64,000 bases of DNA from Microdochium bolleyi (lineage: Eukaryota; Ascomycota; Sordariomycetes; Xylariales; Microdochiaceae). This document shows positions 55,040-64,000 of the stretch, in pieces. Every line of letters starts with the position of its first letter. Within the stretch, counting starts at the first letter, position 1. The notes under the pieces were generated by a model. The model saw nothing but the letters and a program-made list of their open reading frames with translations. It ran no database searches and was not told where the DNA came from. Location: NCBI GenBank assembly GCA_001566295.1, contig KQ964245.1, forward strand, positions 2,919,524 to 2,983,523, written 5' to 3'. The translations under genes were made by a program, and so were the position numbers.

Positions 55040-55095
55040 AAACCACAAACTCTAAACCAAGCCCACCGCCACACCACACCCCCAAGCCCACAGCC

Positions 55096-55365
55096 ATGCC
55101 TCTCGACAACTCCCAGGACAAGGGCGTCACCGGCGCCGCCAAGTTCGTCACCAGCACCCTCGGCAACGCGGTCGGCGGCGTCGGCCGGACGGTCGGCAAC
55201 GTCACGGGCGCGGCCTCGCGTGGCGTCGGCGAGACCATCACCAGCACCACCGGCAGCGCGGGTAAGCCTGTCGGCGATGCCCTCAGCTCGCTCGGCAACG
55301 GCGTCCAGGACGGCGCGACCAACGTGAGCAAGGGGATCGAGAACGCTGGCCAGTGGAAGCGATAG
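55096..55365 (+). CDS. Small LEA-like hydrophilic protein
   Basis: Eighty-nine residues, one coding exon. After a ten-residue head (MPLDNSQDKG) the chain is almost entirely Gly, Ala, Thr, Ser, Val and Asn, with an approximately 11-residue rhythm (GNAVGGVGRTV, GNVTGAASRGV, GETITSTTGSA, GKPVGDALSSL, GNGVQDGATNV). This is the look of group-3-like LEA proteins, which stay unfolded in water and form amphipathic helices on drying. There is no cysteine, no tryptophan until near the end (GQWKR), and no signal peptide. Such small proteins are abundant in conidia and stressed hyphae of filamentous fungi. CRE-like sites upstream fit stress control. Function inferred from composition, not from a catalytic motif. 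Confidence 0.75.
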   Translation: MPLDNSQDKGVTGAAKFVTSTLGNAVGGVGRTVGNVTGAASRGVGETITSTTGSAGKPVGDALSSLGNGVQDGATNVSKGIENAGQWKR

Positions 55366-56340
55366 ATGGGGATGTTATGGCTAGGCAGCACGGATGAGGA
55401 ACACGTTGGGCGAAGGCAGACGGAAAGGAGACATGATCCAGTCGGCCATAATCTGAAGATATCTACTGCAACTAGCTGCCCATCAAAAATCCTGATTTGA
55501 GAAATGAGCCGCATGGGTGGGGCTTATCTCACCGTAATGAAATGTTTATATACGTTGCATCACCATGAACCGGATGTGCCTGACCTGCGAGTGGTGACAG
55601 CCGGAAGGCTGCTACATTTTGCTGGCATATCACAGCACTAGAAAAGCCAGTGCCCCAGGAAGTCTACCGAAATAGCCAGGACGGATTCCTGAAGGGTAGG
55701 GAAGCATATGCACATCCTTGTGTTGGTCCAACGATGGCACTATCATGAGCAAGTTGGTTCTTTCATCGACCACGAGATGGTGACGGACTGATCTAGAACC
55801 TTGTATATCTACGAAAAATGCGTCGGCGTAGCTACCGTATACAACAATATTCCTTTGATTCCACTGCATCGAAAACTTGTTTCTCACACCCAACGGTATG
55901 CCGCAGCACGAAGTCGGAACCTTGGTTCCATGTACATCCATGATTCACATAATGTTGCAAGAGTACTGCACCGAAGTGGAGGAATCTCAAGTGGTAGCAT
56001 ATGGTGCAGACAAACACCGTGGTCCCGTTCCGCCCCAGCCGAAAGGTGAACCAAGCGACTGGTTGCAATGGCACGGCCCCTGGAAGAAGTTTCTACCAAA
56101 ACGGCCTGCAAGCAGGAACCAGGACATCGGAGAAAGGGTACGGGCAGTGGCCCTAGATCTGCCCGTTAAACGCCGTGTATCCCTCATTCATTTCACCAGA
56201 CCATAGCAAGGCCTGTCGTGTTTGCAACAGATTTCATACGGATTCTCACACCGCACATACTATTCCGCCCCTTCCCTACTGCACTCGAGTAGCAACTGCT
56301 CACCAGAACCACAACACCACCAAACCAATCAGAACAATCA
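55366..56340. other. Intergenic after the LEA-like gene
   Basis: About 975 bases. A short plus frame at 55877-56206 has no family look. The last 100 bases form a C-rich leader-like stretch before the doubtful ORF at 56341. Confidence 0.4.
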
Positions 56341-56738
56341 TGAATGCGACGCCTAAGCCTCTTCCCGTGTGGGACCACCCCTTCCGGAAGAAGGGCACCA
56401 GACTCGGAGCAGCCCACGACCCTCTCGAAGCCCCGGCAGACGCGCCGTTCGCCTGGACTGACACAAAGAGGGACCAGAAGCGCCGCTTGAAGAATCAGCA
56501 GCGCCAAGAGCGAGCGCGAGAGCAGCGCCAATCCACCATCAGAGACGCATGGGCAAACAGAGTCTTTGGTGGTGCGCCTGCAGAAGCGAGCAGCAGCAAT
56601 CGTCAAGAAAGCGAGACAAAGACCAAGACCAGGACCGCCCGATCAAGCAACAGCCGGGCCGTTTCCTCGGAAAACCCAGAGATGGGGAAAGGTTCCGGAC
56701 TATTGGCACATGCAATGGAAGACTGCTGCCTGGATTGA
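56341..56738 (+). CDS. Doubtful small basic ORF
   Basis: A 132-codon frame with a leader-like CA-rich stretch before its ATG. Residues 1-75 are charged and helical (KRDQKRRLKNQQRQERAREQ), ending IRDAWANRVFGG; the rest is Ser/Thr/Arg-rich and disordered. An overlapping plus frame (56566-56847) also reads protein-like (WHMQWKTAAWIEGNGPVAV), so a real gene may use an intron that links the first frame to the second. I could not find splice signals that do so. I do not recognise the family. Confidence 0.4.
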
Positions 56739-59700
56739 GGGGAACGGGCCCGTTGCTGTCGGATTGGGCGCGTCGATGACTTCTGCACTGATTGATCATC
56801 GTTCTGAAGTGGTTGGAGTTTATGTCAAGAGTTGCCCCCCGACTTGAAGGTTTGGCCGAAGTAGCAAGAAACTACTCGTCTGATTCGGCATCTGTAAGAA
56901 GTGTCTTTTTCTTCCAGTCACGTCAGGTGGACTAGAAACCACATTGGCAAGCTCTTACTATCCGATCATGCACAGATCGCGCTGATCGTATTCTCTTCTT
57001 TCCGTGAATATATAGAGGATAGATACCTGGAACTCATCGCCTGAATAAGCAAGTTAGCTTTCAATACTTCGTTGAGAATCGCTGTCGAAGACTTCCACGC
57101 TCATCAGTCCAGTGCAAACTACCGTATATGATAGACACAACGACAGCTGGTGTGGACGATGAGTTGTTGATAGAACCGTACAAGTATATGTGACTATATT
57201 GGAAACTACCACGCACGCAAGGTCAGAGTTGAGGTCACGTACCTGCCGCTGCCTCCTGCCAATGGAGGCACCCAAACTAATTCGGCTTACGGCCTGCAAG
57301 AAGCATGAGCGCGAATTGTTCTCGGAGCCCCTCTCAGGTATCTTTGAAATTGCAGAATCACGAATGACTATCAAGACTGCCTGTCTCGTACCCATTATCA
57401 GCTCGTCATTGTTTTTTGCGCGCGTAGTTGTCGGGACTATAACAACAGCCGGTGCATACACCCTTTCTGACAGGCGGGATGGCGGCAACAACTATTAGCT
57501 TCGACTAATTGCTGACGGCAACGCACAGGTCACACTGCTCAAGAATCATCGGATGTTCTCCTACTCTATTAACACTTTTTCAAAGATCCGCGACGTGCTC
57601 TCAGACAGCCCTTCGGCTCATGTTAATGGAGTAGGAAGCAGACTCTGTATTCAGCTACCTCCACATGGAGGTAGCACCGGTACGTAGAAGTGGCAGAGAG
57701 GCTCGACAGTGCCGTAGAGCTGACGACAGGACCCTACCTTCTTAGCACGCTTGGCTCGCCACACTAGAGGTCGGAGCGGGAGACTACGGGACGACACGAA
57801 CGTCAGCACGCAGCTCGGCCGGGTGACTGTGCCCGCCGTGCCACAGGATGGCTGGCTACACGAAGAGGCACCTGCATCACAGCAAGACCCTTGACGTCCA
57901 ATCTGGCATGACATCAGAGCGCATCGATGTCGATGTCCGAGGCTGCAGGGCTCGATCGCAGCACACGGGCAATGCCACGCATGGGCACACGCCTGACAAG
58001 ACACGCCCGCCTCGGACGAGGTGGCGTGGTTTAGACTTTCGAGGCAACGACCGGTACGGGTTTCTGTGGCGATCTCCTATGGCTTGCTCTATCTACCGGA
58101 GGCCAATGGCGGCACAGCAGCAACGGCATTGTGGCTTGTGCCCCGCGCTAGAATGCTCGGCGGAATGGGGAGTCGACGGCAGCGAGCCAGCAAAGCCACC
58201 GCACTCGCATGAGATCTCCCCAGTAAGGCAAGCGCGAGGGGGGACTCGACCGGGATCGAAAGCTGATACATGATCCCCAAAAGATTGCCGGGCCGTGCGT
58301 GCATGAAGCACGCGCTCACGGCAGCTGTCTCAGGGGGGGTGGTCGGCTTATCAGGAGGCTTCCCCTGGGACTGAGGCTCGTATTTCACATCTGAGTATAT
58401 CCCCGGCTTCTGAGGAGGGCCTTTGTGCGGTGCAGGGGCCGCGCGGCCGCCTGACCTGTCAAGCAGAGGCAGTTCAAGGGAGACAAAAGGAAAAGAACGG
58501 GTGTTCTCAGGGAATATGCCTAGTGGTGCGGACCTACCGCCGAAGAGCTCGCCCGCGACGAAATGGCAGTCCGCGAGAAGTCGGCGCGTGGGAAGAGGAG
58601 CCCGGGGAGGGCGGAGTATAGCCTTTCCCAGAAAGAGGGGACAGGCGGTAGATCACGACAGCCACTCGAACGAGTCCTGCCAATGGTGTGCCAGGTCCGC
58701 AGCACCCGCATCGCCCTGCTGCAGGTGGCTGATGCACGGCAGAGGAAACAAGAGACAATTATTTCCTGCATTGGGCAAGGCGGCAAGTCCGTACCGCCCA
58801 GTCTGCTCGGCACTTGAGGCTAGACCAGAGGCGCGAGCGTTGGGCACACCGGCACTTTGGTCCCATCGTGGGGCTGATCTATTTCATAAAGCAGCGAAGA
58901 CCAAGGCTGCTGCAGCCCCATGGGCGCATGCATTACTCCCGCATCGTCTGATGAGCTGCACGCAAGATGGTCGGACAAGGTTCGGCCAGGACGATCTGGA
59001 CCAGGCGCCAAGTGGACTGGCAGGAAGGGCGTTGCGTGCTTGGCCAAGGAGGGAGGCCAAAAGGAAGACGTCAAAGGCGGGACAGCGGTGCGGCAGGCGC
59101 AGGGGCGGGAACAGGGTGCCAGGGAAAAACGCAGATGGTGCCGAGCAAAAGTTGCCTTGTCCTCCGCAGACCAAGGGCGTTCCGCCCGGGTTTTCTTGCC
59201 TTTCCAGAAGGACCGCCAGCGCTGCTTAATTTCCGCCTCGTGTTCCCCCCCTCTCCGCAAGGGAAACCGTCTGCGGGCGTGCCCGCCCGCACAGACGGGC
59301 GTCCAGCTGCCAACATGGACACAGGGCAGGGTAAAAGATCCCCGCCCATGGCCATTGTCTTGTGCGGCGGTTGGGAGCAGGACCGGGTGGCTTTTGTCCC
59401 ACCGTTCGCATCAATGACTCGAACGAGACAACTCCATGGTGATCCCCTTGCGGAACTGGTTCCGTGCTGCAAGGAGTCGCGGCGTGTGAGCAGGCCTGTC
59501 GGGCTGTGACAGGAGCAGCGTGCGCTCGGACGACGATGCCCTGTTTTGAGCCTCCATGACGTCGATCCTCTGGTCTGACACACTTCTAGGCCCCCTCCTC
59601 TCAGATCTATACTCCGCAGGGTTAGGTTTGCCTGATCTGCCACTGGGTTGCAGAGACAGGGAGGGCGTGATCCTGGGGCTTGCTCACATCCACTCCGTAG

Positions 59701-62700
59701 ACGGCCAAGACAGCGTCGATGACAGCCGATGGTGTCCCCGGGTTCCTAGATTTGCTCCTGCGCGTTGACACAGTCATGACTCGGGGAGGGGCATGACCGC
59801 TGTGCTGGGGTTCATGGGTCCTCGGAGGTCGACTGCCTCCCTGGCAGTGGAGAGACCACCAAAGCAGCCGCCTCCCTCTCTTGGCCCAATTGGGAGTTGC
59901 CAAACTCTAACGGGCTATGGCCTAGTGGTAGAGGCGCGCCTTGTGCCTGCATCATGATGCCCTGTTGCTGTCGTCTATCGCCTAAGGCCGAAACGCTCCT
60001 CCGGAATCGTTGCATGGAATCATCTCGAGCCCAAGGTTCAGGCTCGCAGGACGCGCGCAGGGTGCCGCAGCCGGATAAATTCGGCGGACCTCCAGAGAAA
60101 ATCCCCGAAATCATCCAGAACGTCTCGCAGGACGGCCGACATGATCAGGCGCGGCGGAAGTTGCCCTTTCTTTGCAGGTGCTGAAGGGGCGGAGAAGCAG
60201 CCGGCGGCTCAAATGCGTTTCGTTCCCGCACTTGGCCCCTGCTCCGTCCTGGCATGTCAGGGAAAGCTCGCTTCCAGCTGTCACAGCGGTCACAATGTTA
60301 CCAGCCAGTAGATGCCCGGTAAGAGGCGGCTGGCGTAGATCATAGCGCAGGCCCCCCCGGACTTGGGAACGAGGTGAACGGCAAGTCTAGACCGTGGTCT
60401 GCTGATCCGCCCGTCCGAGCTCGGCCGGCATGTTCCATGACTCTAGCGTTGATCCGGCTAGTCTGTGATAGAAAAGGGGGGCCGAAGGGCGTGGCTGCGT
60501 GGGTGTGGTGTGCGCAGGTCAGGCCCGTCTGGCGGGATGTGGTGTCGCTCGGGATTTGTTACCTGTGTGAGGAACTTTTCCATAGACATGAGTGGCTTGC
60601 GATTGTGAGCCTCCGGATCTGCGTTTCCCAAGTTGGGATCGGGGCCAGATAGCCTGCGTGCGCCTGCGGATGCTCGTCACGCGGCAGACAGCAAGGGATC
60701 GATGTTGGTATCGATCCGCTGCAGATGATCCCCCGGGCAATGACTTCTTGCATTGGCCACACAATGCTGGGTCGGAACTTTTCGGCCAGCAATTCATCTG
60801 TCCTGGGGAGCGATGGTAGGATTGGCATCCGACTCGTCGGCGCTCCCTCGTAGAGTTTGACCAGATGCGCCTGGGCCGCACTAGTATCGGACCGATAGAC
60901 TGCCCTCATCTCTCTCAACGGTGTCTTCACTCAAAGAAAGGATGTCCCTTGGTAGTAGAACCAGTCTTCTTGTGTTACACGGCAACTGGGCGTGGCCCTT
61001 GTTATTGTGACCCGAAACTTTCCGCCGGTGTGCTTCATCTAGGAGCGCTTCAGGGGTGCAGTATACTCGGGGGGCCCAAATCCAATCACGAAGAAGAGAA
61101 TAGGCCGTCGAGAAGCCCTCCGTCGTCGAAAATGTTCCGAGGCGCCCGGAACACATCACATGGGAGTGCATTGGGTTTCATCCGACATATGTTCGGAAAG
61201 TCCCCGCTGACACCTTGTAGGGCTGACGGGAGAGGGTGATAACGGCGCGCGTGCACTTAGCTTACGCGGATATTACGCACCTCAAGTGATCATCAGTGGC
61301 CCGGCGAGAGCAGAATATGATGTGCGCAGACATGTACCCCATCAGCTTCAGTCACACCCAAAGCTTGGATCGAGGAGTTTCAGATGAAACCATGCTGTTG
61401 GGACTTGCACCACGTGCGATCCATTTTGTGCTACGCAATCTAGAACAACGGCCACTTGGGGGCTCTTGGTCTCCTCACGCGGGACGAGGAGCTAGGAGAT
61501 TCCTCTTTGAGGCAAAGCCTGCGAGCGTCCTGCCCAGGAACAGCACAGCACACATCCTGGTGAAGATCGTATTCGCGACGGACTTGCCTCTTTCTGCGTA
61601 GGTCTGAACCGCCACAAGCGTTTTCCGTTTTCGGAGCGCGGCAACTTGCCTGGGCTAGCGCCGGCTACTGCACATTGGATCCCTGTGATCGACACGAGGG
61701 AAGAGGCACACTTCTTCGGTCTCCCAGGAGGGTTTGGCGGCCGGAGCCCAGAGCGAGTGAGACACACCACTCCTTTCACGTGAACCACCCGCGTCTTGGA
61801 TTGTGCGTGGCCTGATTCTGCTTGCCCACCGTGCAGAAGTACCCGTTGCTTTTTGCGCCGGCGCCGACTTGGGCCCGATTCCAAATACCCTAGAACAAAC
61901 TATAGAACTGTATCCGCTCATTTTGCCCGGGAACCGCCAGTGTGGCTTGCCAAGGGCCACAGAGTCGAGCTAGAAGGAGCGCGGAAGAGCACCGCAACCC
62001 TCTCACGACTCTGGACGCGCCGTTGTACCATGGCGTCAGCGAGGACCCGGGGATACGGAAACGTGGAGAATCTGGAAAGGTCAGCCTCCTAGACGGATAC
62101 AGGCCGTGCATGACATGAATAAGCTCCCCCTTCTCAGCATTGAGCTATTGGAAACGGGTTTCCTTGTGCGGCATGCCACCCCCCTATTCACCCAATACCC
62201 TTGGCACACGCCTGAAATAGCCCGTTCATCTCTCGTCCCGTACAGACCCGGCCCAAGAGGCCTTGCTGGACCAACCCCCTCTGTCATGCCCATGATCACC
62301 TGCGATTAGGTTTAGGCCAACGCCCACATGCTCTGACTTGAGGTGAAGGCCCGACCGCAGGTGGATCTTGGCACTGGAATACCCGGCGAGCTGGAGCACC
62401 AGATACGATAGGCACACGAGAGTCGAAGCCAGAACCCATGTTCCGTAGGCGGGGCCTGCGCCAGGATTCCGCATACGCCAGCAACCCAGCTTCCTCTAAC
62501 CCCTGACTAGACCACCGTCACTCAGGCCCAGCTATTGACGATAGTTTGGTCGAGGAGGCACAGGCTAAAGCTCAGGTTTATCACGGCGCCGCCCCCCAGC
62601 TCTGATCTCCCACAAGGATAGACCGTAAAACAGGCAAAGCAGGGCGAAAGACCAAGACAGAACAGCGACTCGGAAGCTCTCTCCTGCTCAGATCCACTAC

Positions 62701-62799
62701 CGGCCGACTGCAGGCCGTCAATCTCCACGCCGTGTTGCCGAGCGAGCCTGCGGACACACTGCCGTTTAGGCCCAAATCCCTTCCTTGCCCCATCCCCCC
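56739..62799. other. 6 kb gene-free stretch upstream of a bZIP gene
   Basis: No open frame across this stretch shows family resemblance. Longer ones (58423-59229, 58967-59509 on plus; 59071-59643 on minus) overlap in several phases, which is what GC-rich non-coding DNA does. The left 0.9 kb is AT-richer. From 57.8 kb on it is GC-rich, unlike the RIP-type relic. A D-arm-like fragment at 59917-59940 lacks the rest of a tRNA. Plausible contents are a large regulatory region and a long leader for the bZIP gene, or an unannotated non-coding RNA. Confidence 0.45.
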
Positions 62800-64000
62800 A
62801 TGTCTACACTACTGAACGGGGCCCAAGGTCTTAGCCCCCAGCACACGCTCAGCAAATTCGGCTACCCCATCTCTCCTCCGAGTGAATCACTTAACAGCTT
62901 CGATGGCGGGTTGGCGGGCGAGTACAGCCAGGAGACCATCTACATCACCACCGACAGCAACAAGCCAAAGAGAAAAAAGCCGTCAAGGCTTACAACACTA
63001 GACGCAGTCTCGAGGCGGCGGCCTGGGGGGAAGATGCCAGACACCGGACTTGACTCCGATGTGCGAGGTCACACTGGTGGAGTCACGGAATCTGGTTCCG
63101 ACGAGGTCTCGGTAAGTTCTCCATCCTCTTGTCTGGGACTCTTCCACTGCAACATTTCGTCAACAGCAATCCTCTTTTCCCGCACACATCGGCCGAAACT
63201 TCTGATCCCGTCGTCACACATTGTCGACGACTCTTTCTGGAGCAACCCAGCTAACCGTCGCCATGTCGCCACCCCCGTCTTCAGGTCCGTCGAGAGCGGG
63301 GCAAGCTCGCCCAACGAGCATTCCGACAGCGGCAGATTGACATGATACGCATACTCAAGGATGAGAACGCCAAACTCAAGGAAGCAATCTTGAGCATTAG
63401 CACAGCGGCCTACAGGAGCCAAAGGGACCTCAAAGACGCCATCACGGAGGCCTGCCGCATAGCAGAGCTCAACCCCAGCGGCACCGGCCGTGACGGATCG
63501 CCCGGACAGGGCGACGACGACTTCGACCATCACCACCACGGCAGCGGCAGCGTCTCGACGCACAGCCCTCGGCCTTCATCTGCCCAGCCACTCAGCAGTA
63601 GCAGCTATGCCCACTTCAACCCCAGCAGCTCACCGTGGTCGTCTTCGTCGCTCGAACTGAGGTCACCTCACGCCAGCACGCCCCAGTCGGGGCTGGTCAA
63701 CCACGGCGTCTACGGCTTCGAGACTGCACACAACCATGGCTACATGAACAACAACCACGGGGAGCTCTTCGTGCAGCCGATGGGACACGTGAGCACCATG
63801 CCTCTGAACGAGATGCGCAACATGTCCACGGCAAGCTTCCCAAGCATGTACTCGCAGGGCTACGCCGAACCACCTCCCAGGGGACGAACCCCCGAGATGA
63901 TCGCTTTCGACCCGTCGATGAACACGTCCGGTGTTTCTCAGATCAGCCCAACCCGACCAGAACACGGCCCAGCTGCATCGCACCCTCGGGCACCAGACGA
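62800..64000 (+). CDS. bZIP transcription factor (3' partial)
   Basis: Exon 1, 62800-63111, and exon 2 from 63285 to the window edge, joined by an intron with GTAAGT donor and TTCAG acceptor; 342 codons are visible. The head is Ser/Pro-rich with a basic patch KPKRKKPSRL. The basic region begins exactly at the exon junction (residues 105-121, RRERGKLAQRAFRQRQ), a fungal form of the NxxAAxxCR rule with Gly at the usual Asn place. A short zipper follows with Leu128, Leu135 and Ile142 at heptad spacing. Beyond it comes a long disordered region rich in Ser, His, Asn, Pro and Met, including four consecutive histidines. The target is unknown; related fungal factors act in stress, development or secondary metabolism. 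The stop lies outside the window. Confidence 0.85.

Larger units (their letters stand above)
53264..55095. promoter_or_regulatory. 1.8 kb intergenic, divergent GNAT / LEA-like genes
   Basis: Between divergent starts. A minus frame at 53594-54019 is Cys-rich and unlike any family, and a plus frame at 54163-54630 is Ser-rich; both look like chance. Near the right end lie two TGACGTCA-like elements (about 54770 and 54813; CRE/bZIP type) and a 5' untranslated intron (54975-55039) of the LEA-like gene. Confidence 0.45.

Noticed and set aside
58230..58290. B-box-like GGTCGAGTCC on the minus strand, suggesting a tRNA
   Set aside because: One base is missing from the T loop and no A box or cloverleaf can be formed around it.
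58423..59509. Long overlapping plus-strand frames (268 and 180 codons) and a 190-codon minus frame to 59643
   Set aside because: They overlap each other, lack any recognisable motif, and are expected by chance in GC-rich non-coding DNA.
59917..59945. tRNA-like D arm (A-box-like TGGCCTAGTGG with a GCCT/AGGC stem)
   Set aside because: No anticodon stem follows, no acceptor stem closes, and the nearest B-box-like sequence is about 110 bases away with mismatches.
1..64000. CRISPR arrays, rRNA genes, intact transposons
   Set aside because: No spaced direct repeats, rRNA-like stretches, terminal inverted repeats with a transposase, or reverse-transcriptase frames were seen; the genome is eukaryotic, so CRISPR is not expected.

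Overview
The window is nuclear DNA of a filamentous ascomycete (Pezizomycotina, most likely a Sordariomycete). The signs are short introns of 55–120 bases with GT–AG ends and internal CTAAC/CTGAC branch points, an ENA-type sodium ATPase, a homocitrate synthase of the fungal alpha-aminoadipate lysine pathway, ATG12, UBC6 and SAM50, fungal-type secreted hydrolases, and a stretch that looks damaged by repeat-induced point mutation (RIP). I rebuilt intron–exon structures by hand from splice signals, reading-frame continuity and family similarity. No database search was run.

Layout, left to right. 1–2225 (+): 3' part of a multicopper-oxidase-fold protein whose copper ligands are mostly replaced. 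2745–4164 (−): BTB-domain protein. 5067–6031 (−): UBC6. 6910–7716 (+): unknown protein ending 35 bases before SAM50 (7752–9478, +). 9.5–11.9 kb: gene-free, with a C31 tract. 11910–15236 (−): ENA-type P-type ATPase, with a 3.4 kb gene-free region behind it rich in PacC-like hexamers. 18679–20337 (−): amidohydrolase. 21351–22600 (+): secreted subtilase. 23103–24316 (+): SRR1-like protein. 24.3–26.7 kb: relic, RIP-like DNA. 26677–28083 (+): secretory lipase. 29179–30296 (−): short-chain dehydrogenase. 31367–33307 (+): ten-exon homocitrate synthase with two Gcn4/CPC1-type sites in its promoter. 33859–34329 (+): Dabb-domain protein. 36162–37478 (+): secreted GH5 hydrolase.

38428–39697 (+): tandem chromodomain protein. 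41251–42042 (+): acidic protein with a cysteine-rich head. 42911–43813 (+): EthD-like duplicated barrel protein. 44326–46061 (+): alcohol-acetyltransferase-like protein, convergent with 46322–47811 (−), a GT90/CAP10 glycosyltransferase. 49114–49663 (+): ATG12, convergent with 49834–51020 (−), ketopantoate hydroxymethyltransferase. 52421–53263 (−): GNAT acetyltransferase. 55096–55365 (+): small LEA-like protein. 56341–56738 (+): doubtful small basic ORF. 56.7–62.8 kb: a long gene-free stretch leading to a bZIP factor (62800 to beyond the window edge, +).

Most genes are unrelated housekeeping or secreted functions. There is no convincing biosynthetic cluster, although lipase, SDR, homocitrate synthase and Dabb protein lie together next to relic DNA. 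The items most worth a second look are the copper-ligand-poor multicopper oxidase, the chromodomain protein with one intact and one degenerate aromatic cage, the non-canonical splice sites (GC–AG, AAG acceptors), and the 35-base tandem arrangement at SAM50.
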